From positions 1 through 11,002 of the forward strand of contig JAFREV010000142.1 in the NCBI GenBank assembly GCA_017434685.1: a stretch of 11,002 nucleotides of DNA. The letters run 5' to 3'. This DNA is from Mogibacterium sp. GTDB lineage: Bacteria > Bacillota > Clostridia > Peptostreptococcales > Anaerovoracaceae. The notes under the pieces were generated by a model. The model was not told the origin of the DNA. It saw only the letters and a list, made by a program, of their open reading frames with translations, and did no database searches. Below, in pieces: positions 1 through 6,226 of this stretch (positions within the stretch are counted from its first letter, which is position 1; the number at the start of each line of letters is the position of its first letter). Both the position numbers and the translations under genes were made by a program.

Positions 1-70
1 ATGATGAGACCCTCATGAGCCAGGTCGCGAAAATCATCGTAAAGATATAGATGTAAATGTTAGTTTTCAT
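1..70 (-). CDS. azlD: AzlD-type branched-chain amino acid exporter small subunit (5' end only)
   Basis: Only the first 23 codons lie in the window; the gene runs off the left edge. It starts MKTNIYIYIFTMIFATWLMR, a hydrophobic first membrane segment as in AzlD. The ATG (68-70) lies inside the last codons of the azlC-like gene, an 11-base overlap in another frame, with GGAGGC just upstream inside azlC as the ribosome binding site, so translation is probably coupled. In the family, AzlD is the roughly 100-residue partner of AzlC; together they export branched-chain amino acids or their analogues (B. subtilis AzlCD, corynebacterial BrnFE). The call rests mostly on the position behind azlC, because so little of the protein is visible. 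Confidence 0.75.
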   Translation of the reverse strand, partial: MKTNIYIYIFTMIFATWLMRVSS

Positions 71-779
71 CGCTGCCTCCTTCCGTTCTAGGGAAGAGTA
101 CGGCGAATACGGAACTGACCAAAACTGTCAGAAGAATGGTTCTGTTGCCTGACGACATCTCTGAGAGCACAGGAAGTTTTGTGAATGCGTACGAGAGCGC
201 AAAACTCGAGAGAATTGCAGCGAGAATTGCCTTGTCCTTTCGACCCTCCGGGATTATGGATGCGATAAACATACCGAAGAGTGCAACTGAAAGTGCGCTG
301 ACTATAGAGGCTGGCAGGATATTTCCCATGCTTATGCCGGTCGCAGTGCCAAGTGCCCAAAGAGGCACAGCGCCTATCAGAGCACCGAATGTATAATATG
401 GGGACGGCACCCCAGGACGTGCTATTGTTATGCCGAATATCTCGTCCGTGATGCAGGTGCATACGAGCATGCGTGTTCCGAGAGGAGTACCCGCAGGCAT
501 CCTTTGATTGAGGGCAAAGCCCATGAGTATGTATCTGGCGTTGATTATAAATGTGAGAATTATCAGCTGAGCGAGTGCTCCGCCTGCATTGTAAAGGTTG
601 AAGGCTATGTATTGGCCGGCGGAAGCATATGTAAAGAGGCTGGCAAAGAAACCCTGAAGGGCGGTGAAGCCGTAATCGCGGGCGGCAATTCCGAGGGATA
701 CGGCCACTGCGAAGTAGCCGGCGCCGATCGGAAGCCCGTTCTTATATCCATGTATGAATAAAGTGCGGTTATCTTTCAT
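60..779 (-). CDS. azlC: AzlC family branched-chain amino acid exporter large subunit
   Basis: A 239-residue membrane protein of the usual AzlC length. The N-terminal third carries family features: an aromatic/glycine-rich stretch with TYASAGQYIAF (about residues 51-61), then INARYILMGFAL (about 79-90), close to the family's NARY-LMG motif. Several hydrophobic helices follow, and the last ends near residue 230 before a charged tail. AzlC with AzlD forms a branched-chain amino acid exporter in the plasma membrane; azlD overlaps its 3' end. The ATG at 777-779 is the first in-frame ATG after an in-frame stop (792-794). The best Shine-Dalgarno, AAAGGAGA (796-803), sits 16 bases from this ATG, which is unusually far; an ACG codon at 789-791 is 4 bases from it. 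Family assignment is firm; the exact substrate and start are less so. Confidence 0.88.
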   Translation of the reverse strand: MKDNRTLFIHGYKNGLPIGAGYFAVAVSLGIAARDYGFTALQGFFASLFTYASAGQYIAFNLYNAGGALAQLIILTFIINARYILMGFALNQRMPAGTPLGTRMLVCTCITDEIFGITIARPGVPSPYYTFGALIGAVPLWALGTATGISMGNILPASIVSALSVALFGMFIASIIPEGRKDKAILAAILSSFALSYAFTKLPVLSEMSSGNRTILLTVLVSSVFAVLFPRTEGGSDEN

Positions 780-827
780 CTCAGGTCCCGTTTAATCTCC
801 TTTGTTGCTCTGAACTTAATATCGTCA

Positions 828-850
828 GGGGAGTCTTATGAAGAATCCCT
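828..850. repeat. Inverted repeat upstream of azlC (possible operator or leader hairpin)
   Basis: Arms GGGGAGTCTT (828-837) and AAGAATCCCT (841-850) pair at 9 of 10 positions (one G-T wobble, one mismatch) around a 3-base loop. A competing pair GTCTTAT (833-839) / ATAAGAC (862-868) overlaps it. It lies about 50 bases before the azlC start, on the probable azlC transcript or promoter. No T-run follows on the minus strand, so it is not a terminator. It could be a repressor site or an mRNA hairpin; I do not recognise the class. Confidence 0.4.
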
Positions 851-940
851 CTAAACTATGAATAAGACAGTAATAACAGTAGCATTTTTTTGGATTTCTT
901 AAAAGCGAAATATTAGCTTTTTTCTTTTAATAAGCATACT

Positions 941-1053
941 TTTATGGTAGAGTTTCGTTGACGGATGGTATTCCCGTTCGGGAAGCTATACCCAAGGTGC
1001 AAACCATAAAGAAACATCATGCCACCCGTCTTTGTATGGTGGTTTTTTCTTTT
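941..1053 (+). promoter_or_regulatory. Candidate riboswitch-like leader RNA of the yhdT-panF operon
   Basis: The leader can form mutually exclusive helices. P1: TTTATGGT (941-948) pairs perfectly with ACCATAAA (1003-1010). Inside it, GGTA-TTCCC (967-975) pairs with GGGAA (980-984) and TACC (989-992), with a GTTC loop and a 4-base bulge. ACCATA (1003-1008) plus AAG (1009-1011) can instead pair with CTT (1030-1032) and TATGGT (1035-1040). CCACC (1022-1026) can pair with GGTGG (1038-1042), directly before TTTTTTCTTTT. Finally 960-969 can pair with 1021-1030 at 9 of 10 positions. Shared strands switching between an upstream domain and a terminator are typical of transcription-attenuating riboswitches. 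The downstream genes suggest pantothenate or CoA as a ligand, but that is inference. I did not recognise a known class; the pan RNA motif is one to test. Confidence 0.55.
1021..1053 (+). terminator. Leader (conditional) intrinsic terminator before yhdT
   Basis: CCACC (1022-1026) and GGTGG (1038-1042) form a 5-bp stem, extendable by a G-T wobble, with an 11-base loop, followed at once by TTTTTTCTTTT (1043-1053). It lies about 30 bases before the yhdT start and downstream of the candidate sensor domain, so it would act as an attenuator, not as the end of a gene. A longer competing hairpin (1003-1011 with 1030-1040) ends just before the same T-run, so which hairpin terminates is not settled. Confidence 0.55.
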
Positions 1054-1080
1054 GAAGGCACCGATGAAAGGAGAAAAGAA

Positions 1081-1365
1081 TTGGAAAAGAAAGAAAAGAT
1101 GAGCCGCGATCAAAAGGACAGGCAGGTAAGACGCGAGGCGCGCGCCACGCTTATACTGTTTGCCATCTGCTTTATTTGGAATGTGGGATTTGCTTACGGC
1201 CTTTCCGGAAGCGGAATCAGAATCGGCGGAATGCCGCTGTGGTGGCTGCTCTCCACACCCGGAATGTTCGTGGTTGCCGTAGTCGGCGTTGTGTATCTTC
1301 TTAAGAAGGTCTTCGTGAATTTCGATCTCGAAGACAGCGGGAAGGGAGGTGCACAGGATGAGTAA
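1081..1365 (+). CDS. yhdT: YhdT (DUF997) family small membrane protein, PanF partner
   Basis: A 94-residue protein if started at TTG 1081-1083, which has AAAGGAGA (1067-1074) 6 bases upstream. The frame stays open back to 958, but that stretch is the structured leader RNA and gives no protein-like sequence, so the longer start was rejected; ATG 1099 is the other option. A basic, charged N-terminus (residues 1-21) precedes two membrane helices (about 22-42 and 53-76), with a P-L-W-W motif at 52-55 and an acidic tail. YhdT proteins are encoded directly before panF in many bacteria, including E. coli; their role is unknown and a helper role for the symporter is assumed from linkage. The stop overlaps the panF start by 8 bases, so translation is likely coupled. 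Confidence 0.82.
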   Translation: MEKKEKMSRDQKDRQVRREARATLILFAICFIWNVGFAYGLSGSGIRIGGMPLWWLLSTPGMFVVAVVGVVYLLKKVFVNFDLEDSGKGGAQDE

Positions 1366-2884
1366 AGGAACGGCAGTACTTATTATTCTGATAGCATACC
1401 TTCTGATAAATGTCCTGATTGGAATAAGTATGAGCAGGAAGTCCGCAAGGGAAAATTCAGACAAGGGATTTCTCACAAACTACTTTGTAGGTTCCCGTAG
1501 CATGGGCGGAGTTGTGCTTGCCATGACGCTGGTTGCCACATATACAAGCGCGAGTTCATTCCTCGGAGGACCGGGACTCGCATCGAGCTTCGGAATGTCA
1601 TGGTCATGGGTTGCCGGGGTTCAGATAGGAGCGACTTTTCTGACGCTCGGAGTACTCGGAAAGAAATTTGCCATGGTGGCCAGGCGCACTAATGCCGTTA
1701 CAATCAACGACTACCTGAGGGCTCGCTACAATTCGCCGGTTGTCGTCATAATCTGCGGCGTGGCCATGGTCATATTCTTTACGACTCAGATGATAGCGCA
1801 GTTCATAGGCGGGGCGACTCTCATACAGTCAGTTACGGGACTTCCGTACTGGGCAGGACTTCTGCTCTTTGGCGCTGTAGTAATCATATATACTTCGGTC
1901 GGCGGCTTTAAGGCCGTTGTTACGACCGATACATTGCAGGGCATAGTTATGACCTGCGGTACATTCCTCCTGCTGTTCTTTGTGATTAAAAGCGGTGGGG
2001 GAATGGAGAATATTGTAGGCTCGCTTGATGCAGGCAATCCCGGCTGGGATCTGATGGGCAAAGGCGAGTACGGAGCCGAGATTGCCGCACTGCGACCGGG
2101 AGCACTTATATCTTTTTGGGTGCTCGTTGGAATCGCAGTGCTCGGACTGCCTCAGACGGCAGTCCGCTGCATGGGCTTTAAGGACACGGAGTCCATGCAC
2201 AAGGCGATGATTTACGGAACCGTGGTAATAGGAATTCTTATGATAGGTATGCACCTCGCAGGAACCTTGGCTTATCCGCTTCTTCCTGCAGAGGGGCTTG
2301 AAAGCACGGATATGGTAATTCCGTACGTCGTAATGAATTACATGCCGGCATGGGCTGCGGGCCTCTTCCTCGCGGCACCGCTTGCGGCGGTAATGTCTAC
2401 GATAGACTCGCTCCTAATACTCGCATCGGCGACCATCATCAAGGACATCTACCTTCACTACGTAAAGAAAGTGCCGCTCGGTACAGAGGCTGTCAACGAC
2501 CCCGTCTACGACGAGGCCTTTGACAAAGTGCCGAGCTACAGCTTTGCACTTACCGCAGCCATCGGAATCATCGGATGCCTGCTGGCCTTCAATCCGCCTG
2601 ATGTAATCGTATGGATTAACCTCTTTGCATTCGGCGGCCTCGAAGCGACATTCTTCTGGCCTATTATAGGAGGCCTGTATTGGAAGAAGGGGAACAGCAC
2701 AGCCTGCCTGGCATCCGTCATAACGGGTCTTGCGGTATTCATCTTCTTTAACAGGGTGAAGATACTTCCTTTCGGAATTCACGAGATAATAGTCGGCCTG
2801 ATAGTATCCGGCATAGTCTATTTCGCAGTCGGAAGCCTGACCGCCAAAGAACCGGATCAGGCGATGATAGAGAAGTGTTTCTAG
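1358..2884 (+). CDS. panF: Sodium/pantothenate symporter PanF
   Basis: A 508-residue protein of the sodium:solute symporter (SSS) family, close to the length of E. coli PanF (about 480). The segment at about residues 38-73 closely follows PanF: NYFVGSRSMGG, then AMTLVATYTSASSF and LGGPG. Further PanF-like stretches are GLPQTAVRC (about 264-272), FLAAPLAAVMSTID and SATIIKDIYL, and FAFGGLEATFFWP near residue 430. About 12-13 hydrophobic helices are expected. It would import pantothenate, the CoA precursor, with sodium. The ATG at 1358 was chosen over GTG 1349 because GGGAGGT (1344-1350) sits 7 bases before it. It is co-transcribed with yhdT behind the candidate regulatory leader and ends at a strong terminator. 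Substrate is assigned from the motifs and the yhdT linkage; another SSS substrate is possible but less likely. Confidence 0.9.
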   Translation: MSKGTAVLIILIAYLLINVLIGISMSRKSARENSDKGFLTNYFVGSRSMGGVVLAMTLVATYTSASSFLGGPGLASSFGMSWSWVAGVQIGATFLTLGVLGKKFAMVARRTNAVTINDYLRARYNSPVVVIICGVAMVIFFTTQMIAQFIGGATLIQSVTGLPYWAGLLLFGAVVIIYTSVGGFKAVVTTDTLQGIVMTCGTFLLLFFVIKSGGGMENIVGSLDAGNPGWDLMGKGEYGAEIAALRPGALISFWVLVGIAVLGLPQTAVRCMGFKDTESMHKAMIYGTVVIGILMIGMHLAGTLAYPLLPAEGLESTDMVIPYVVMNYMPAWAAGLFLAAPLAAVMSTIDSLLILASATIIKDIYLHYVKKVPLGTEAVNDPVYDEAFDKVPSYSFALTAAIGIIGCLLAFNPPDVIVWINLFAFGGLEATFFWPIIGGLYWKKGNSTACLASVITGLAVFIFFNRVKILPFGIHEIIVGLIVSGIVYFAVGSLTAKEPDQAMIEKCF

Positions 2885-2886
2885 AA

Positions 2887-2940
2887 AAAGATTCTCTGTG
2901 AGATAAGTCTTGCAGAGAATCTTTCGTTTTTATTCTTTTA
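2887..2940 (+). terminator. Intrinsic terminator of yhdT-panF
   Basis: A perfect 12-bp stem, 2887-2898 with 2913-2924 (AAAGATTCTCTG / CAGAGAATCTTT), has a 14-base loop and is followed by CG and a T-rich tract (TTTTTATTCTTTTATT). It begins 3 bases after the panF stop. The stem could also help to end the opposing bioY transcript, whose stop lies 28 bases beyond the tract, but the A-run on its left is short. Confidence 0.92.
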
Positions 2941-2967
2941 TTAACAATGTTGATGCTTTTATATTGT

Positions 2968-3552
2968 TTATTGAGGCAGATGTCTCTTTAGGCGGCGTGT
3001 CAGAAGGGCAGCCAATGCGATTTTAAGTGCATCCGGAATTATATACGGGATAACGCACATGCTGAGTGCTGCTCCGATGCCTATTGCACCGCTGCTTTTG
3101 GAATAGACAACTACGAACCAGGCGGTACCGAATGCGTAGCATACCAAAAGACCTGCAATCATGGAAGCGACAAGAACTTTGGCGCTCTTTCCAATGTATT
3201 TTTCCATACCCCACATAACAAGGGCTGTGGCGATAAAGCCTATCATATAGCCGCCGGTCGGCCCCATTATGTGACCGAGTCCGCCGGAGAATCCGGAGAA
3301 TACCGGGAGGCCGACTGCACCGAGCAGGAGATATACAAGCACTGCGACGGTGCCCCGTTTACCTCCGAGCAGACCGACTGTCAGAAAGACCGCAAAGGTC
3401 TGCATAGTAAACGGCACGGCGGCAGGGATGGATATCCATGAACAGATAGCAATCAACGCTGCAGCCTGACCTATAAGTGCGTAATCTTTTGTCCCAAGCT
3501 TAATCTTAGCCATAGTCCTGTTTGCTTCAGTAGTGTCGGAAGTGTTGAACAT
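2968..3552 (-). CDS. bioY: BioY, biotin-binding S component of an ECF transporter
   Basis: A 194-residue integral membrane protein of typical BioY length. Family landmarks are PFTMQTFAVFL (about 47-57), the LLGG-GLPVF region (61-85), the signature SGGLGHIMGPTGGY (about 89-102), and IPYIIPDALKI (168-178). BioY binds biotin with high affinity and imports it, usually with the shared ECF energising module (EcfA, EcfA', EcfT), which is not in this window. Biotin is the cofactor of the carrier protein in the neighbouring decarboxylase operon, so the gene fits its surroundings. The ATG at 3550-3552 has AAAGAGG (3563-3569) 10 bases upstream; a second ATG at 3511-3513 would remove 13 non-conserved residues but has a worse ribosome binding site. 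A near-consensus promoter and possible operators precede it. Confidence 0.93.
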   Translation of the reverse strand: MFNTSDTTEANRTMAKIKLGTKDYALIGQAAALIAICSWISIPAAVPFTMQTFAVFLTVGLLGGKRGTVAVLVYLLLGAVGLPVFSGFSGGLGHIMGPTGGYMIGFIATALVMWGMEKYIGKSAKVLVASMIAGLLVCYAFGTAWFVVVYSKSSGAIGIGAALSMCVIPYIIPDALKIALAALLTRRLKRHLPQ

Positions 3553-3570
3553 ATTTATAAAACCTCTTTC

Positions 3571-3584
3571 TTAGTTTGCACTAA
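3571..3584. repeat. Inverted repeat at the bioY transcription start (possible operator)
   Basis: TTAGT (3571-3575) and ACTAA (3580-3584) form a perfect 5-bp inverted repeat with a 4-base spacer. It lies just downstream of the bioY -10 box, where the transcript should begin, a common place for a repressor site. It does not match the usual BirA half-sites. Low certainty. Confidence 0.3.
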
Positions 3585-3586
3585 CT

Positions 3587-3614
3587 ATTATAACCCAAGG
3601 CTCTAAAATGTCAA
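3587..3614 (-). promoter_or_regulatory. Sigma-A type promoter of bioY
   Basis: On the minus strand a perfect -35 TTGACA (3609-3614) and perfect -10 TATAAT (3587-3592) are separated by 16 bases. The start site would fall near 3580, giving a leader of about 28 bases. This is the best promoter match in the window and shows that bioY can be transcribed independently of the lysR-type gene upstream. Confidence 0.85.
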
Positions 3615-3624
3615 CTTGAAGGGA

Positions 3625-3636
3625 TGACAATTGTCA
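3625..3636. repeat. 12-bp perfect palindrome upstream of the bioY -35 box
   Basis: TGACAATTGTCA reads the same on both strands. It sits 10 bases upstream of the bioY -35 box, and TGTCA recurs at 3609-3613 and 3646-3650. TTGTCAACC (3631-3639), overlapping it, resembles one half of a BirA operator (TTGTnAACC), but I see no matching second half at the usual distance. A biotin-responsive operator is plausible but unproven. Confidence 0.4.
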
Positions 3637-3675
3637 ACCCCCTTTTGTCACTTTCGTTTTTTTCGGTGTATGCAA

Positions 3676-4659
3676 TTACGAACTGACGCCTCGTCTGAGA
3701 GTCAGCAATCTCATGTCGTGGCTAATGTCGAGGAACTCCTGCAGGTCTTTCGAAAGCATACGGTTTTTCCTCGTGTAATAGTAAACGTCTCTGATAAACT
3801 CCGGGCTTCTGACCGAGTAGTAGTACATATTTGCAGCGCTGTACTCTGACTGGCGTATTACCGTATCGCTTATGACCGTAATCCCAAGTCCCGATGATGC
3901 CATACCAAAGGCGCTCTGGAGCTGGTTGAGTTCGTACGCCGCTCTGACTTTGATGCCGTAGTCCTCAAACACCGCGTCACATCTCTTCCTGGTATCAAAG
4001 CTTTCCTGAAGAAGTATGAAGGGTTGATCATTAAACGCTCTCATGTTTTCGAGATATGGTTTTGTGCGGGCGACATGCATTCCTTTTATTATGTCCTCGT
4101 AAGAATAGGCATGCGCACGGAGATTCTCATTGATGCCGTAATCGCGCGGCACTGCGATGAGAAGAAGTTCCGTGCCGAGGTAATGCCTGTCCAATTTCTC
4201 AACATTGGAAGGGAAATTATCTATCGCAACATCGAGGTCACCGCTTTGTATCATCCTGATGAGTGCCGGTGTGTCCATGTCGTAAAGCTGTATCTTAATG
4301 GACGGATGCCTTTGGGAAAACTCCGAGAGTATTAGCGGCACTATGTTTGAAATATACAGGGCACTTCCGCCTATGGAAATCTCTCCGATTTCAAGGCCGT
4401 GTATATCGTTCAGATAGTTTAAGAAGTCTTCTTCTATCATGGATATATTGTCACAGCACTCGAGATATTTCTCTCCGATTTTTGTCAGGCGAACAGGGGA
4501 GACGCTTCGGTCAAACAGCTGTGCCCCAATCTCCTGCTCAACACCGGATACCATAACGCTCAGCGAGGGCTGTGCTATGTGAAGTTTCTTGGCTGCCTTC
4601 GAGAAACCACCCTCGCGGTAGATGGCAGCAATTACATCTCTCTTTCTGAACATATCCAT
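3676..4659 (-). CDS. LysR-type transcriptional regulator
   Basis: A 327-residue protein started at ATG 4657-4659, which has GGGGAGG about 6 bases upstream. The frame is open to 4785, but the extra 42 residues do not belong to the family and overlap the promoter. The N-terminal winged helix-turn-helix includes FSKAAKKLHIAQPSLS (about residues 19-34), the most conserved part of LysR proteins, then VEQEIGAQLFDRS and the wing with RLTKIGEKYL. The remainder is a periplasmic-binding-protein-like effector domain (from about residue 90), with GLGITVISDTV near the C-terminus. It is divergent from the decarboxylase operon with a 209-base gap holding inverted and direct repeats, the classic arrangement for regulating the facing operon. 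The ligand is unknown; aspartate, oxaloacetate or a related acid is a guess from context. Confidence 0.9.
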   Translation of the reverse strand: MDMFRKRDVIAAIYREGGFSKAAKKLHIAQPSLSVMVSGVEQEIGAQLFDRSVSPVRLTKIGEKYLECCDNISMIEEDFLNYLNDIHGLEIGEISIGGSALYISNIVPLILSEFSQRHPSIKIQLYDMDTPALIRMIQSGDLDVAIDNFPSNVEKLDRHYLGTELLLIAVPRDYGINENLRAHAYSYEDIIKGMHVARTKPYLENMRAFNDQPFILLQESFDTRKRCDAVFEDYGIKVRAAYELNQLQSAFGMASSGLGITVISDTVIRQSEYSAANMYYYSVRSPEFIRDVYYYTRKNRMLSKDLQEFLDISHDMRLLTLRRGVSS

Positions 4660-4735
4660 TACGAACCTCCCCAAAACTATCACGAACTGCTTTGCGTTCA
4701 ATAACAAACGGCATAATCCCATATTTTTCAGTGTT

Positions 4736-4764
4736 TTTATATAATTGTCTTGATATAAGAACAA
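4736..4764 (-). promoter_or_regulatory. Probable promoter of the lysR-type gene
   Basis: On the minus strand, -35 TTGTTC (4759-4764) and -10 TATAAA (4736-4741) are 17 bases apart. The -35 box overlaps the inverted repeat at 4754-4771, so a regulator bound there could repress its own gene, as many LysR proteins do. The transcript would have a leader of about 70 bases. Confidence 0.5.
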
Positions 4765-4771
4765 TCTTATA
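4754..4771. promoter_or_regulatory. Candidate LysR-type regulator binding site
   Basis: TATAAG (4754-4759) and CTTATA (4766-4771) form a perfect inverted repeat with a 6-base spacer. Part of it, ATCTTATAAC (4764-4773), recurs exactly at 4802-4811. The site fits the loose T-N11-A type of LysR box and lies between the two divergent genes. Assignment is by position and symmetry only. Confidence 0.5.
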
Positions 4772-4793
4772 ACTTTAATTATCATATTTATAT

Positions 4794-4822
4794 TTGATTA
4801 TATCTTATAACGTATGTAGTAT
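4794..4822 (+). promoter_or_regulatory. Possible promoter of the decarboxylase operon
   Basis: TTGATT (4794-4799) and TAGTAT (4817-4822) are 17 bases apart, each matching four of six consensus positions, as expected of an activator-dependent promoter. TATAAA (4820-4825) is an alternative -10 box. The second ATCTTATAAC copy (4802-4811) lies in the spacer. Downstream, TATGTA (4813-4818) and TACATA (4838-4843) form an inverted repeat, and GTACGTAC (4833-4840) is a palindrome in the presumed leader. Confidence 0.35.
4802..4811 (+). repeat. Second copy of direct repeat ATCTTATAAC
   Basis: This 10-base word is identical to 4764-4773, with start points 38 bases apart, close to a whole number of helical turns (about 3.6) but not exact. 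It may be the second half of a regulator binding region. In such an AT-rich stretch chance cannot be ruled out. Confidence 0.35.
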
Positions 4823-4868
4823 AAAAGCAATCGTACGTACATAACTAGATTCTCATGAGGAGGACAAA

Positions 4869-6218
4869 ATGCAGGTAAAGTCAAACGACGCAAAAGCTAC
4901 CGTAATGCGCAAGATCAATGACCTTCTTGACGCGGGAAGCTTCATGGAAGTCGGGGAACACGTCTCGGCCAGATTTACCGATTTTTACCAGCCTGATTCA
5001 GTTCTTGAATCCGACGGCGTGGTAATCGGATACGGCACGATCGACGGGAACCTCGTTTTTGTTTACGCGCAGAATTCCGAAGTTATGGGCGGTACGTTCG
5101 GCGAAATGCATGGACGCAAGATTGTAAAACTCTACAGTCGTGCCATGAAAGCCGGCGCACCTGTCATAGGACTTCTCGACTGTGCCGGGTTCCGTATCGA
5201 GGAAGGTCTCGACGGACTCAACCAATTTGCAAAGCTCTATGCTATTCAGGCAGAGGCATCCGGTAAGATTCCTCAGATCGCTGCCGTAATCGGTCAGTGC
5301 GGAGGCGGAATGTCACTGTCAGCAGAGCAGAACGACTTCTTATTCATTGAAAAGGACAAGGGAAGCCTGTTCGTAAATCCTAAGGGCGTAGTTACCAATG
5401 ACATCGGTGACAACGCAAGTGTTTCAGCTACAAATGACGGCGAATACGAATGGAAGGAAATCGCAGCTAAGATTAAAAAACTCGTAGCAGCTCTTCCGGC
5501 AAACAGCAACGTCATGGCAGCTATATCTGAACTGAGCGATGCCGAACTCAACAGAGAGTGCGCGGGCTTAGCTTCAAAGGCAGGAGATGCCAAAGCAATA
5601 CTCACAGAGATCTCCGATAACGGAGAACTTCTTGAGACTGCTCCTGAATTCGGGCGCGACATGGTAACCGGATTCATCAAGATTACAGGACAGACAGTCG
5701 GAGTTGCAGCATGCAATGCAGTAGATGGAGAGAAACGTCTCACGGCTGACGGACTGGACAAGGCTGCAGATCTGGTCGATTTCTGCGACAGATTCGGACT
5801 TCCGATTCTGACCATCACAGATACCGATGGATTTGACACCAAATCTTCAAACGAAAAATATCTCCCTGCAGCAGCAGGTAGACTTCTCAAAGCTCTCACG
5901 GCAGCTGACGGCCTCAAGATCAACCTGATCACGGGCAATGTAACAGGAAGTGCATACAGCCTCCTGAACTCCAGAGGACTCGGAGCTGACTACGCATTTA
6001 TGTGGGACAGCGCGGTTGCCAGCATAGTTAATCCAAGACAAGCCGTCGAAGTGCTCTTCGGCAAATGGTCTCAGGAAAATGAAGACAAGTTCAAAGAGGT
6101 TCAATCCGGCGCACTGGCACTTGCCAGACACGGACTCGTTGACAAGGTTATCGATCCTGAAGAGACAAGAAAATACCTGATTGGAGCATTTCAGACTTTC
6201 GTTAACAGCAGCAGGTAG
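4869..6218 (+). CDS. Divergent MmdA/12S-like biotin-dependent carboxyltransferase subunit
   Basis: A 449-residue member of the carboxyl transferase (crotonase-fold) family, started at ATG with GAGGAGG (4857-4863) 5 bases upstream. Recognisable parts: LLDAGSFMEVGEHV (about 19-32), DGVVIGYGTIDG (49-60), GGTFGEMHGRKIVKL (74-88), PQIAAVIGQCGGG (135-147), and the C-terminal half from LTEISDNGEL (245) with GQTVGVAACN. MmdA and 12S subunits normally have about 510-520 residues; here the first roughly 40 residues and the usual C-terminal HGN-P-L tail are missing. Conserved loops are altered: S-G-G-A-R-I-Q-E is CAGFRIEE (105-112), and the second loop, usually Y-G-G, is TGSAY (359-363). It probably transfers a carboxyl group between biotin and an acid or acyl-CoA, but the substrate is unknown, and a structural or degenerate role is possible. 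First gene of the operon. Confidence 0.82.
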   Translation: MQVKSNDAKATVMRKINDLLDAGSFMEVGEHVSARFTDFYQPDSVLESDGVVIGYGTIDGNLVFVYAQNSEVMGGTFGEMHGRKIVKLYSRAMKAGAPVIGLLDCAGFRIEEGLDGLNQFAKLYAIQAEASGKIPQIAAVIGQCGGGMSLSAEQNDFLFIEKDKGSLFVNPKGVVTNDIGDNASVSATNDGEYEWKEIAAKIKKLVAALPANSNVMAAISELSDAELNRECAGLASKAGDAKAILTEISDNGELLETAPEFGRDMVTGFIKITGQTVGVAACNAVDGEKRLTADGLDKAADLVDFCDRFGLPILTITDTDGFDTKSSNEKYLPAAAGRLLKALTAADGLKINLITGNVTGSAYSLLNSRGLGADYAFMWDSAVASIVNPRQAVEVLFGKWSQENEDKFKEVQSGALALARHGLVDKVIDPEETRKYLIGAFQTFVNSSR

Positions 6219-6226
6219 GTGATTAT

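Noticed and set aside
780..900. T-box or other amino acid-sensing leader for azlCD
   Set aside because: No T-box sequence or specifier-like structure is present; only a short inverted repeat without a T-run was found.
958..1080. N-terminal extension of YhdT back to ATG-like start 958
   Set aside because: The extra 41 residues are translated leader RNA (hairpins and a terminator), whereas TTG 1081 has a well-placed ribosome binding site.
913..1476. Open frame of 187 codons on the minus strand over the leader, yhdT and the start of panF
   Set aside because: It overlaps two recognised genes and the structured leader, and its sequence matches no family I know.
3631..3664. Complete BirA operator upstream of bioY
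   Set aside because: One half-site (TTGTCAACC) is present, but no matching GGTTnACAA lies 14-16 bases away.
4660..4785. N-terminal extension of the LysR-type regulator
   Set aside because: LysR proteins begin a few residues before the helix-turn-helix; the extension covers the promoter, and ATG 4657-4659 has a strong ribosome binding site.
5294..5938. Open frame of 214 codons on the minus strand inside the 12S-like gene
   Set aside because: It is antisense to a clear coding gene, has low-complexity Ser/Ala-rich sequence, and has no recognisable domain; it reflects codon bias of the real gene.
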